Shown in pieces: positions 1 to 8,227 of a stretch of 64,000 bases of DNA. The notes beneath the pieces are model-generated. The model saw only the letters and a program-made list of their open reading frames with translations, did not search any database and was not told the DNA's origin. Source of the DNA: Vibrio profundi (lineage in GTDB: Bacteria > Pseudomonadota > Gammaproteobacteria > Enterobacterales > Vibrionaceae); the NCBI RefSeq assembly GCF_005281835.1, contig NZ_RZIS01000002.1:806001-870000 (forward strand), given 5' to 3'. How positions within the stretch are numbered: position 1 is the first letter of the stretch; every line of letters starts with the position of its first letter. A program made the translations under genes and the position numbers.

Positions 1-708
1 GTGTACACCGCGCGCATTAATGAAGAGCACTATGACTGGAGCTACAAATTCGGTTCGGTGTTGTCGGTAGAGAAGCGAGAAGACAAGCTGTTCGCGGTTA
101 TTAAACCTAACTCCCATTTGCTGCGCATGACTGAACAAGGCCAGTTGCTTCATACATCTTGTGAGTTCATTGAGAAGTTTTCTAACACTGAGAAAGCCTA
201 TTTAACCGGACTGGCTCTGACCGACAAACCCGCATCACTGGGTACAACTCAAATCCATCTCTCTAGCAAGGACGATGGCAAGGTTCACGTACTTTCAAAG
301 TTTACCATCGAACCCCAAGCGCTTTCGCAAGAAGAACCGGAAAGTGATGCCTCCTTATTCCAGAAATTCAAAAGCTGGCTCAGCGGTGAAAAGTCTCCTG
401 AGCAGTTCTCGCAACAAGAGGAAGAAAGCGAAATGAGTAAAGAAACTGAAGAGCTGCTCAAACAAAGCATCGAGCAGAACAAGGTACTCAGTACCAACTT
501 AGGCCTGTTGGTCGAAAGCCTTTCCGCGCAGAAAAAGCCAGAGGTTGATCAAGAGGAGCCTGAAAGCAATCAGCTCGATGAACTCAAAGGTCAGGTGGAG
601 CAGTTGTCGACTCAGATGTCAGAGATGACGACAACGCTTAGCCAAATCACTGACGAAACACCGCGCAAGCTAGCAGGTCAGGACAGCGAAGAAGAGCAGT
701 ACCTATAA
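1..708 (+). CDS. Phage capsid scaffolding protein/protease, P2 gpO family (5' partial)
   Basis: Reading frame is open from base 1, so the N-terminus lies upstream of the window; 235 residues remain against about 280 for P2 gpO. P2 gpO is an internal scaffold for the capsid that also carries the N-terminal serine protease which trims the head proteins. The visible first third contains the conserved stretch around LTGLALTDKPASLGT, whose Ser is the likely catalytic one by family knowledge. Residues about 110-235 are acidic, Gln/Glu-rich and coiled-coil-like, as expected for the scaffold half. The capsid gene follows 32 bp later, as in P2. Confidence 0.88.
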   Translation: MYTARINEEHYDWSYKFGSVLSVEKREDKLFAVIKPNSHLLRMTEQGQLLHTSCEFIEKFSNTEKAYLTGLALTDKPASLGTTQIHLSSKDDGKVHVLSKFTIEPQALSQEEPESDASLFQKFKSWLSGEKSPEQFSQQEEESEMSKETEELLKQSIEQNKVLSTNLGLLVESLSAQKKPEVDQEEPESNQLDELKGQVEQLSTQMSEMTTTLSQITDETPRKLAGQDSEEEQYL

Positions 709-740
709 CGCCAGTCTGACGAAGAGAAACAGGTAAAACT

Positions 741-1778
741 ATGCAGAAACAAACGCAAATCAAGCTCAATGCTTACGTGAAGAAAGTCGCTGAGCAAAAT
801 GAAGTGGATGACGCGACCCAGAAGTTTAACGTCACGCCGAACGGCACTCAGAAAATCATTGGCCAGATGCGAGAGAGCAACTGGTTCCTGAAGAAGATTA
901 ACATCATTCCGGTGAAGAACCAGAAAGGCGAGTCCATCGGTCTGGGTGTAACGGGCATGATTGCTAGTCGCACTGACACATCGGGTGAAGGTCGCCGTGT
1001 ACCGAAAGACTACTCAGGTATGGGCGCGATGCCGTACATGTGTGAGCAGACTAACTTCGATACCGCTATTCGTTACGACAAACTTGATGCCTGGGCGCAC
1101 GACAAGCGCTTCAACTCAATCATCTCAGCTCATACGCGTGAGCAGATTGACGCTAACAAAATCACCATTGGTTGGTACGGTGAACGCGTAGAGAAGAACA
1201 CGAATGCTAGCTCGAATCCAAACGGCGAAGACGTCAACAAAGGTTGGTTTCAGGCGATGCGTGACCACAACGCCGAGCGCTACATCACCGAAATTGTGCC
1301 TAATTCCGGAGAGATCCGAATCGGTGAAGGTGGTGACTTCATTAATCTCGATTTAGCGGTGCTCAACACCAAGAACCTGCTTCACGATGCGTGCGAAAAC
1401 GATTCAAACCTGATTGCGATTATCGGCTCTGACTTGCTGGCTTACGACAAAGCGAAGTTCTACGAAGCGCATGGCAATACACCAAGTGAGAAGAGCAAGA
1501 TTCAGGAAGTGCAGGTCATTGGAACCTACGGCGGCCTGCCTGCGGTGAAGGTTCCGGGTTTCCCTTCAACCGGCATTATGGTGACCAGCTACGACAACGT
1601 GTCTATCTACATTCAGGAAGGTTCGATTCGTCGCTCAATGGGTAAGAAGAACGACGAGAAAGACCAGATCGAAAACTTCGAGTCGATGAACATGGCTTAC
1701 GTCATTGAAGAAATCGGCAAAGCAGCCGCGATGGAATTCAAGAGCGTCAAACTGAAGATTGGCGAAAACTGGGTATAG
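741..1778 (+). CDS. Major capsid protein, P2 gpN family
   Basis: 345 residues, close to the usual length of the P2-family major capsid protein (about 350). The N-terminal part (LNAYVKKVAEQNEV, then the FNVTPNGTQ region) and the central FDTAIRYDKLDAWAH segment are typical of this HK97-fold family. It forms the icosahedral shell after cleavage by the gpO protease encoded just upstream. A CAGG element precedes the ATG. In P2 the next gene is the small terminase M; here the next gene is the head-completion gene, so M is missing from its normal place. Confidence 0.92.
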   Translation: MQKQTQIKLNAYVKKVAEQNEVDDATQKFNVTPNGTQKIIGQMRESNWFLKKINIIPVKNQKGESIGLGVTGMIASRTDTSGEGRRVPKDYSGMGAMPYMCEQTNFDTAIRYDKLDAWAHDKRFNSIISAHTREQIDANKITIGWYGERVEKNTNASSNPNGEDVNKGWFQAMRDHNAERYITEIVPNSGEIRIGEGGDFINLDLAVLNTKNLLHDACENDSNLIAIIGSDLLAYDKAKFYEAHGNTPSEKSKIQEVQVIGTYGGLPAVKVPGFPSTGIMVTSYDNVSIYIQEGSIRRSMGKKNDEKDQIENFESMNMAYVIEEIGKAAAMEFKSVKLKIGENWV

Positions 1779-1886
1779 CCCTTAAACGACCACCCCCTCA
1801 ATGCGGGCTCTAACACTCAATCTGTGAAGCCTTGGCAGAAGCAGAGTTCAGTGTTTGTCTGCCCGCATTTCTCTCGAGGAACCAAG

Positions 1887-2336
1887 ATGGAATTTATCGG
1901 CGATAAAAGCGAAACCTACGACTCAGAGTTACCAGCCACGGCAAAGTATCCAGCGATGAAGCTAGCAGAGTTTCAGGCTCTGTTTCATTTCATGAGCAAT
2001 GAAACAGAGGCGGGCATTCTGCATCAAGCGAGCGTGTCGCGTATCAAAGTACACAAAGAGTTGGAGTGCGCCATGGCACTTTACGATGACCTAAACGCAC
2101 TTTCAAAGGATAAGTTTGAAGATGAAGAAGCAGGTGCAACGCTCTACAAGCAGGCGGTATTTGCTTTAACAGCCAGTGAGTTGATCGGTATTCAGTTAAG
2201 TGGGGATGCAACAGCGGAAGCAGCGCAGCGACAAGAAGCGTTAACAGACAAAAAGCAGCATTGCGAAGTCCAGTATCGTCAGGCTATCGATTTGCTTGTT
2301 CATGGTCACGAAACCTACTGCTTTGAGGTGGTGTGA
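1887..2336 (+). CDS. Head completion/stabilisation protein, P2 gpL family
   Basis: About 149 residues. The frame is open from a GTG at 1824, but the ATG at 1887 has a GAGGA ribosome-binding site 6-7 bases upstream, so I prefer it. The C-terminal half (LYKQAVFALTASELI, then a DATAEAAQRQEAL stretch and a final helix) aligns by eye with the YYERAVCAMATASLYERY region of P2 gpL, which seals the capsid at the head-tail connector. The stop overlaps the start of the next gene (TGATG). Similarity is modest, but position and pattern agree. Confidence 0.75.
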   Translation: MEFIGDKSETYDSELPATAKYPAMKLAEFQALFHFMSNETEAGILHQASVSRIKVHKELECAMALYDDLNALSKDKFEDEEAGATLYKQAVFALTASELIGIQLSGDATAEAAQRQEALTDKKQHCEVQYRQAIDLLVHGHETYCFEVV

Positions 2337-2800
2337 TGCAAGCGCTACAAAGCCTGACTGAGCTGTTTAAAAGCCACATTACTGATTCGAAGAGCTTAGA
2401 TATATGGGTGGAAGATGGTGCTCTGTTTTGTGGTCAAGGACCATTGGTCGACGGCTATGAGCTGGAATACACCGCCATTGTTTTTGTTCAGAACGCGAGA
2501 GTAAAACCGCACATTCTGTTTATGCATTTGGTGAACTGGCTCAACAATCATGATCCGGAACGAACAGAGAAAGGCTTACCAGCACCGACGTTTGCGACTC
2601 AGGTGCTCGATGGTGGCAAATGTGACATCAAGATAAAAATCGACCTGAGAGAAAGTTATTCACTGGCAGAGAGTGAGCAAGGAAACTGGAAGCAGCAAGG
2701 GACCCTATATGAGTGTATCAGCGAGTTTGAGGCGGCTGTGCAGGCGGATGAACTGAATGAGCTGGTTTACTTCGTTGGCCATACCAAGGACTTGCCATGA
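2336..2800 (+). CDS. Tail completion protein, P2 gpR family
   Basis: 154 residues from the ATG that overlaps the upstream stop; P2 gpR is 155. The protein begins with a helix (LQSLTELFKSHI) and has a central FVQNARVKPHILFMHLVNWL segment and a DIKIKIDLRE strand, as in phage tail completion protein R, which helps join tail to head. In P2 the holin and endolysin genes lie between L and R; here L and R overlap directly, so there is no lysis cassette at this point. Confidence 0.82.
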   Translation: MQALQSLTELFKSHITDSKSLDIWVEDGALFCGQGPLVDGYELEYTAIVFVQNARVKPHILFMHLVNWLNNHDPERTEKGLPAPTFATQVLDGGKCDIKIKIDLRESYSLAESEQGNWKQQGTLYECISEFEAAVQADELNELVYFVGHTKDLP

Positions 2801-3318
2801 AGACCTTAGAAAGCCCAGAACAGCTGACCCAGTTGGTAGATGTTTTAGTTATGAAAGCGTCTGAAAAGCATGACTTAAACCGCCGAATGGCAAACCGAGC
2901 CCGGCAGTTTTTTAGGCAGAAAATCAGAGCGCAGCGAGACATTAACAACAACCCATATCAAAGCCGAAGGCCAAAGACTCAGTTTGATGATGGAGCAAAC
3001 AACAAAGATATGCTGCTGGGTTTTGCTCAGGCACTACGAACACGAACCAGTGACAAAGGGTTTGAGGTTGGACTAAAGGGCTCTGCGGGTGTCATTGGCC
3101 GTGAGCACAATGAAGGTGCTCAGCTCTCTTTCACCACAAGGGTAAACGGCTTCTTCGATTCGAAGGTGGGACAGTGGCAGGGTGGAATACTCACTAAACG
3201 AAGTTATCACATGCCCAAACGTACGTTTATCGGCTGGACGCCACAGCTCGAAAAAGAGTTGTTGTCGATGGCTGCAGAACACTTTGCACTAGAGGATGCA
3301 CCTAATGCGAACATTTAA
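2797..3318 (+). CDS. Tail completion/virion morphogenesis protein, P2 gpS family
   Basis: 173 residues; start overlaps the gpR stop by four bases (ATGA). Features of the gpS / phage virion morphogenesis family are the N-terminal helix with an Arg-rich ANRARQFFRQKIRAQ segment, the NPYQSRRPK motif and the C-terminal MPKRTFIGWTPQLEKEL segment, which is strongly conserved in the family. It works with gpR at the tail terminus. In P2 the baseplate genes V, W, J and I follow; here a Mu-like tail module follows instead. Confidence 0.87.
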   Translation: MKTLESPEQLTQLVDVLVMKASEKHDLNRRMANRARQFFRQKIRAQRDINNNPYQSRRPKTQFDDGANNKDMLLGFAQALRTRTSDKGFEVGLKGSAGVIGREHNEGAQLSFTTRVNGFFDSKVGQWQGGILTKRSYHMPKRTFIGWTPQLEKELLSMAAEHFALEDAPNANI

Positions 3319-3487
3319 GGTTAAGCCGAGCAGCAAAGGCTTACTGGTTCGAGACCCTGAAACCAGACAACCGCTGAAAGCTGCGGGAGAAGTGAAACCG
3401 CGCAATACCTACTGGCTACGCCGAATCAAGGATAAATCCGTTGTTGAGGTTAAGGCGAAACAACTAAAACAGGAGACTGAAGAATGA
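3305..3487 (+). CDS. DUF2635 protein, Mu gp38-like small tail-module protein
   Basis: 60 residues from the ATG at 3305. An ATG at 3296 is in frame, but the AGAGG element ends directly against it and is correctly spaced (9 bases) from 3305. The sequence (FKVKPSSKGLLVRDPETRQP, then a Trp-Leu-Arg-Arg strand) fits DUF2635, a small family found just before the tail sheath gene in Mu-like phages. Its role is unknown. The stop overlaps the sheath start (ATGA). It is the first gene of the part of the module that looks Mu-like rather than P2-like. Confidence 0.75.
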   Translation: MRTFKVKPSSKGLLVRDPETRQPLKAAGEVKPRNTYWLRRIKDKSVVEVKAKQLKQETEE

Positions 3488-4617
3488 GTATCAGCTTCTC
3501 AGAAGTGCCGAGCAATGCTCGTGTTCCGGGCATGTATGTCGAGATTGATAACAGCCTGGCTAACAGTGCTGAAGATCAGCAACTTTGCCTTGTGATCGGC
3601 AATGCCGCCGATGGTGCCGCGGTAGGGGCAAACACAGTAAAGCTTTGCATGGATGATGCAAAAGCCGCCGAGCACTTTGGCAACTCAGATATCGTTAAGA
3701 TGGTAAAGTTCTTCCGCAAGCAGGATGAAACTATGCCCGTGTATGCGGTGAGTGTGGCCAGAAATGACACTATGTCTGCGCTTGCTGCATTGGGCGATAA
3801 GCAGTATCACCACATCATTTGTTCATTGAATGACGAGACCACTATCCGTGACTTGGGCGAGTTCTTGGAAAAGCGCTACGACGCGCTCAATCAAATCCCT
3901 GGTCTGGCGTATTTACCAAAGAAAGGCACACACTCTGAGCTGGTGACATTTGGTTCGAAAAGCAATTGCCCGCTGATCAGCTTTATGTCGATTGATAGCT
4001 TGGGGGATTCATCGAATCAGGTGTTGTCGGATGCAGAAGCTGTTGCTGCTTGGGCAGGGCAAATTGCCCCTTCATTGGCCAACGACCCATGCCGACCCCT
4101 ACAAACCCTCAAACTGAGTGGTGTGTACTCAACAGCGGAAACGGAATTTGACTGGGCAGAGCGTAACTTACTGCTTCATGAAGGAATGGGGACTTACACG
4201 GTCACGCCAAGCAAAGAAGTGCAGATTGAGCGCCCAGTAACTGCGTATACCGAGAATGCGTCAGGTATCGCCGACAACAGTTACCTCGACATCATGACAC
4301 CGGCAACCGCAATGTATTTCCGCCAGAAGCAGCGTTCACGCATCCTGAGCAAATACGCGCGCCACAAAGTCGCAAAGGACGGTACCAAGTTTGCGCCCGG
4401 TCAGGTCATTGTTACGCCAAGCATGTTCAAAAGTGAATTGCTCGCATTGTATCGGGAGCTGGAATATCAGGGCATCGTGCAAGATTTTGATGGCTACAAA
4501 AAGTCTTTGATTGTCGAGCTCGACCAAACCAACAAGCAACGCATCAACTATCAGGATTCACCACAGTTCGTGAATGGACTGATCATCGTTGCAGGTAAGA
4601 TTCAATTCAGGAAGTAA
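3484..4617 (+). CDS. Contractile tail sheath protein, Mu gpL-like
   Basis: 377 residues. It opens with SFSEVPSNARVPGMYVEID, the N-terminal pattern of Mu-type sheath proteins (FDTIPTSIRKPGKYFEF in Mu gpL), and has the alternating alpha/beta centre of the subtilisin-like sheath fold. The C-terminus ends in a strand (FVNGLIIVAGKIQFRK), as in sheath proteins that join neighbouring subunits. It is shorter than Mu gpL (495 residues). It shows that the phage has, or had, a contractile (myovirus) tail. Confidence 0.85.
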   Translation: MSISFSEVPSNARVPGMYVEIDNSLANSAEDQQLCLVIGNAADGAAVGANTVKLCMDDAKAAEHFGNSDIVKMVKFFRKQDETMPVYAVSVARNDTMSALAALGDKQYHHIICSLNDETTIRDLGEFLEKRYDALNQIPGLAYLPKKGTHSELVTFGSKSNCPLISFMSIDSLGDSSNQVLSDAEAVAAWAGQIAPSLANDPCRPLQTLKLSGVYSTAETEFDWAERNLLLHEGMGTYTVTPSKEVQIERPVTAYTENASGIADNSYLDIMTPATAMYFRQKQRSRILSKYARHKVAKDGTKFAPGQVIVTPSMFKSELLALYRELEYQGIVQDFDGYKKSLIVELDQTNKQRINYQDSPQFVNGLIIVAGKIQFRK

Positions 4618-4620
4618 GCC

Positions 4621-4986
4621 ATGGGAACAACAATTACCAGCCGTGCGGTACTTAACGCCGGTTCATTGGGGCGCTTGCCAATCAAAGAAGGCGCGGAAAT
4701 CAACTTTGGCAACCTCAAGCGTGAACCAGTTATGGGTGACGATGGTGTGCTTGGCCACAGCGAGTCTTATGAAGAGGCGCCATCCATTAAGTGCGTCATC
4801 GCCCACGCCAGCAATACAGATGAAGATGCCATTAAAAAGTTCGTCGATGAAAACATCACGCTCGAGACGAACAGTGGCAAAACCTACACCTTAACCGATG
4901 CGTGGGTGGGTGACCCGCTCACGTTGGCCGTGAAAGAAGGGCAGCTGGAAGTCATGTTCTATGGTTACGAGCTGATCCCACAATAA
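4621..4986 (+). CDS. Tail tube protein, Mu gpM-like
   Basis: 121 residues, the usual length for Mu-type tail tube proteins. Begins three bases after the sheath stop. Typical segments are the initial TSRAVLNAGSLGRLPIKEGAEINFG, here split only for quoting as TSRAVLNAGS and GRLPIKEGAEI, and the C-terminal AVKEGQLEVMFYGYELIP strand. It polymerises inside the sheath to form the DNA channel. Sheath and tube adjacent to DUF2635 is the standard Mu-like order. Confidence 0.85.
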   Translation: MGTTITSRAVLNAGSLGRLPIKEGAEINFGNLKREPVMGDDGVLGHSESYEEAPSIKCVIAHASNTDEDAIKKFVDENITLETNSGKTYTLTDAWVGDPLTLAVKEGQLEVMFYGYELIPQ

Positions 4987-4996
4987 GGAGCGAGCC

Positions 4997-5677
4997 ATGT
5001 ATTCAATACTAATGAAGCGTCAGGCGCTCACCAACAAGCCTAAAGTCGTGCAGGTAGAACAATCGAATCGACCATTGGCGTTGAGTAAGCCCTGGGAAGA
5101 AATCCAACTGATGCTCAAACAAGATTTGTCTTACGTTCGAACCTTAGCGGGCTCAAAGGAGAAAGACCCATTCAAAGAGTCTTTGATCGAGAAGTACCGC
5201 TCAACCGTCGAAACCCTGCTTGAAACGCATCAAGGCAATTACGCCAATCTTGATGTGCTGTGGTGGTTCTTCATATGGCATGTCGATTTGGGACTGCTGG
5301 AAACCATCCACGATGATTTTCGCAATGCCATTGGTGCTGGGCTGGAAGCACCACACAACTGGAAAATGAATGGCCAGACTGCCTATTGCGGCTATGTATT
5401 CAATTACTCGCTGGAAGCCCACAAAGCCAACAAAGAGTATGAACGTAGTTACTTGCTCAATGCTGTACAGGATTTGCAATCTGGTGAGCTGGCAACCAAT
5501 GCACCACTGAAAGTGAAAATGTATCGCTTGGTCGGTGACTGGCATTACGAAGAAGGCGAACGCGAACTGGCGTGCCAACTCTATGAACAGGTAATGAAGC
5601 TTGACCCGGACAAAGGCGGTTGTAAAACCAAACTCAAAGAACTGAAGGAAGAACTGGGATATGGCGACACCGATTAA
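4997..5677 (+). CDS. Terminase small subunit, P2 gpM family, at an unusual position
   Basis: 226 residues with a strong AAGGAG ribosome-binding site. The middle (LDVLWWFFIWHVDLGLLETI) and C-terminal part (a Tyr-Arg-Leu helix, then LYEQVMKLDPDKGGCK and a KLKELKEEL helix) match by eye the P2 gpM regions VMLWRLDTGDIAGAL and AHLQRATQLDCQAGVKKEIE. gpM recruits and guides the large terminase gpP at the packaging site. In P2 it lies between capsid gene N and L; here it sits between the tail tube and the tail-assembly chaperone, a head gene inside the tail module. Confidence 0.75.
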   Translation: MYSILMKRQALTNKPKVVQVEQSNRPLALSKPWEEIQLMLKQDLSYVRTLAGSKEKDPFKESLIEKYRSTVETLLETHQGNYANLDVLWWFFIWHVDLGLLETIHDDFRNAIGAGLEAPHNWKMNGQTAYCGYVFNYSLEAHKANKEYERSYLLNAVQDLQSGELATNAPLKVKMYRLVGDWHYEEGERELACQLYEQVMKLDPDKGGCKTKLKELKEELGYGDTD

Positions 5678-5948
5678 ACACAGCAGTGAAGTGAAAAAGG
5701 TCAAGTTGGCAGTACCGCATGAGAAAGACGGCGAGATGATTGAAGAACTTGAAATCACCAAACCGCACTCGGGCAACCTGCGTGGTTTAAACCTCATCAA
5801 AGTGTGTGAAATGGATTTCGAAACAGGGCAGATTCTGGTGCCAAGAATCACCTGCTTGAGTGAGCGAGATATGCTCAACTTAGCGCCAGAGAACTGGGCG
5901 CCAGTACTGACTGAAATCGCCTCTTTTTTCGTCAACACGAAACAGTAA
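5661..5948 (+). CDS. Tail assembly chaperone, short form (P2 gpE-like)
   Basis: 95 residues; the ATG lies 17 bases inside the end of gpM. It resembles phage tail assembly proteins of the P2 gpE group: a basic start, a FMN-free small beta region, GNLRGLNLIKVCEMD, and a C-terminal segment with DMLNLAPENW. Such proteins coat the tape measure during tail-tube polymerisation and are dropped from the finished virion. The last codons include a TTTTTTC run (5924-5930), where a -1 shift would extend the protein. Confidence 0.78.
   Translation: MATPIKHSSEVKKVKLAVPHEKDGEMIEELEITKPHSGNLRGLNLIKVCEMDFETGQILVPRITCLSERDMLNLAPENWAPVLTEIASFFVNTKQ
5924..5930 (+). promoter_or_regulatory. Programmed -1 ribosomal frameshift site (T TTT TTC)
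   Basis: In the frame of the 5661 gene the codons read TCT TTT TTC, giving the heptamer T TTT TTC of the X XXY YYZ type. Sliding back one base keeps both tRNAs paired in the first two positions. The -1 frame then continues into the GpE'-like segment without a stop until 6089. P2 uses a very similar poly-T slippery site at the same place in its tail operon. Confidence 0.78.
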
Positions 5949-6091
5949 TCGAATACGTTGAAGACTACTACGCAGATATAGCAGTAGTGCTGGGCTGGCA
6001 GCCAAGCGAATTGGATAAGCTTAGCTACGAAGACTTATTGCTGTTTCGGGAAAAAGCCAGAGTAAGACACGAACGGAAAGAGAGCGAATAA
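5930..6091 (+). CDS. GpE'-type extension of the tail chaperone, read by -1 frameshift
   Basis: No good start codon of its own. Shifting back one base at 5924-5930 joins the short chaperone to an open frame ending at a TAA at 6089-6091. The extension contains DYYADIAVVLGWQPSELDKL and LLLFREKAR, the pattern of GpE-family phage tail proteins (WxPxxxDxLxxxELxxWRExAxxR). The full-length fusion would be about 143 residues. In P2 the E/E' pair is made the same way from one transcript, and the ratio of the two forms matters for tail building. Confidence 0.8.
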   Translation, partial: RQHETVIEYVEDYYADIAVVLGWQPSELDKLSYEDLLLFREKARVRHERKESE

Positions 6092-6127
6092 GTTCTCTTT
6101 TTTGTATCACCAATAAGGGATATCACC

Positions 6128-8017
6128 ATGAAAATGAATCTGTCAGTTGTGATGGGGATGAAAGACAAGATATCCGCACCGCTTAAGGGCATTTCCGGCG
6201 AATCAGATCACTATGCAAAGGTCATCAAAAAGGTGCAAAAGGCGCAGGCAGATGACACCGCTGCACTAGGTATGATTGCTTCATTCAAAAGCTCGCAGAA
6301 AGCGATAAGTAAGAACGCCCTCGCGATTGCAGCCAGTAACGAAAAGCTCACCGAACTCAAAGCCAAAGCCGCATCGGCGAAGCGCCCAAGTGCAGCGCTG
6401 ACAGAGAAGATCAGCAAACAGCAGGAGAAGCTAGACAAACTCAACTCAGAACAAACGAGCTACAAGAACAACCTAGTTCGGCTAGGTAAACAGCTTAGTC
6501 AGACAGGCGTGAAAATGTATGACCTAGAAGGCGAAAGCGATCGATTAAACCGAAGCTACAAGAAACACGGCAAAGAGATTGCGCGTCTTAGCAAGAAGTA
6601 CTCGATCTTACAGGGTGCAATGAAGCCCATTCAAAAGCTCAATGGTGCAATACGTTTACCAAATGTTGCCTCCGCTACGGTAGGCAAGGGTGCCGCTTTA
6701 TTGGGTGGCGTCAGCTTGGCTGGATTGGTCTCAGAGGTAAACAGCACTGCAGAAGAGATGGACAAGCTGGCGAAAGTCGCCGGTAACCTGAACCTGCCGA
6801 TTGAAGAGCTGCAAGCTATGCAATCCCAAGCCAATCATGCAGGCGTTGAAAGCGATGCGTTGTCTGGTTCTATGCTCAGGTTTACGAAACGTTTAGGCGT
6901 ATTGCAGAAGACAGGAACGGGAGCTCTGGGTTCATTCCTTAAGAAAAGCGGTAACTCACTTCATAAAGACTTACAGGGAGCAGAAGATACCCAGCAAGCC
7001 TACGAAATGCTGCTTGATGCGTTCTCAAAGCTAGAGTCACCTCAAGAGCAGATGGCATTTGCCGATGCTGCTTTCGGGCAGGATGGACGCAAAATGTTAA
7101 TCATGCTTCGCGAAGGTACGCAGGGGCTAACTGCTGCACGTAAAGAGCTTAACGCTCTTGGCGGAGGTGCAACCGCTGAAGACGCTGCAAAGGCAGAAGC
7201 ATACAACGACGCTCTGCAGAAAATTCAGGAAAGTGTTCGTTCAATGAAGTTTGCCGCACTTGCACCAGTGATGGAGAAAGTCACTAAAGTCTTTACTCGA
7301 TTCTCGGACAAGTTTAAGAACGCGCAGTGGCGCACCGAGTTTATTGAAAAGCTCATCCAAACCGTCGACGGCCTGTATCGAGGTATTACGTTCCTGGGTA
7401 AAGGGCTTATCTGGGTAACGCAAAACTTCAAAGGCATTGTGGCGGTACTCGCTATCTTTAAAGTTGCGATGATTGGCCTTAACGCCGTCATCATGGCTAA
7501 CCCGATTGGGATGATAGTGGCAGCGGTAGGCGCAGCGATTATCGCCATAACTTACTTAGTCGATAAGTTTGTTGGCTTAGATAAGGTTATCAAGTGGGTA
7601 GGAGAGAAAATAGGTTGGTTATGGGATAAGTTTAAAGCCCTGATCAACAAACTGCCAGATTCATTGATTCCTGACGGTTGGAAGATAGAAACTGAACAGG
7701 CAGGTAAACAAGTCGATAGCCTCGCCAGCAAGCTCGATGGCATTAAAGACCAAAACGCCAAACTCGGCATTACCACTGAAGAAACAACAAACCGCCGTGA
7801 AACAACCAGCCCACAATACCATGCGTATCAGTCAGGAAATCTGACTACGTCAAAGCCATATCAAGCCTACCAACCGTTAACAAGCCAGACATTGAAAAGT
7901 AAATCCGAAGTCGAACTCCGGATTAAGTCAGATAAGCCTGTCTCGGTCGACAAGGCCAAGAGTGAAAAGGGGACAGAGCTGAATTTGGATGTGGGTAGCA
8001 TAGGATTGAATTTTTAG
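6128..8017 (+). CDS. Phage tail tape measure protein
   Basis: 629 residues, with an AAGGGA element 8 bases before the ATG. Residues about 20-160 are long Lys/Ala/Glu-rich helices (coiled coil). Residues about 190-370 form the conserved tape-measure core with EEMDKLAKVAGNLNLP and LQAMQSQANHAGV. A hydrophobic stretch at about 436-480 (IVAVLAIFKVAMIGL, then MIVAAVGAAIIAITYLV) is typical of the membrane-active region used during DNA delivery. It fixes tail length and plugs the tube. Position directly after the chaperone pair is canonical. The gpU/gpD genes that follow in P2 are not found downstream. Confidence 0.9.
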   Translation: MKMNLSVVMGMKDKISAPLKGISGESDHYAKVIKKVQKAQADDTAALGMIASFKSSQKAISKNALAIAASNEKLTELKAKAASAKRPSAALTEKISKQQEKLDKLNSEQTSYKNNLVRLGKQLSQTGVKMYDLEGESDRLNRSYKKHGKEIARLSKKYSILQGAMKPIQKLNGAIRLPNVASATVGKGAALLGGVSLAGLVSEVNSTAEEMDKLAKVAGNLNLPIEELQAMQSQANHAGVESDALSGSMLRFTKRLGVLQKTGTGALGSFLKKSGNSLHKDLQGAEDTQQAYEMLLDAFSKLESPQEQMAFADAAFGQDGRKMLIMLREGTQGLTAARKELNALGGGATAEDAAKAEAYNDALQKIQESVRSMKFAALAPVMEKVTKVFTRFSDKFKNAQWRTEFIEKLIQTVDGLYRGITFLGKGLIWVTQNFKGIVAVLAIFKVAMIGLNAVIMANPIGMIVAAVGAAIIAITYLVDKFVGLDKVIKWVGEKIGWLWDKFKALINKLPDSLIPDGWKIETEQAGKQVDSLASKLDGIKDQNAKLGITTEETTNRRETTSPQYHAYQSGNLTTSKPYQAYQPLTSQTLKSKSEVELRIKSDKPVSVDKAKSEKGTELNLDVGSIGLNF

Positions 8018-8227
8018 CGTTGGAAAGTTCCAAATGTGCATTTGTTATCACAAATAAAATTTGATAATTCTTTTTGGATTCATGCCTTGTGTGAGTCATG
8101 CTTAATATATGAAGTTATGCAATATGATTCATGTTGTATATGTAGTGATTGCTTCTACACTGATTCGGTCAGTTAGATAGTTGTACTGATAAATCGAATA
8201 TTATTAGTTAAATATAAGGCTTAAAGC

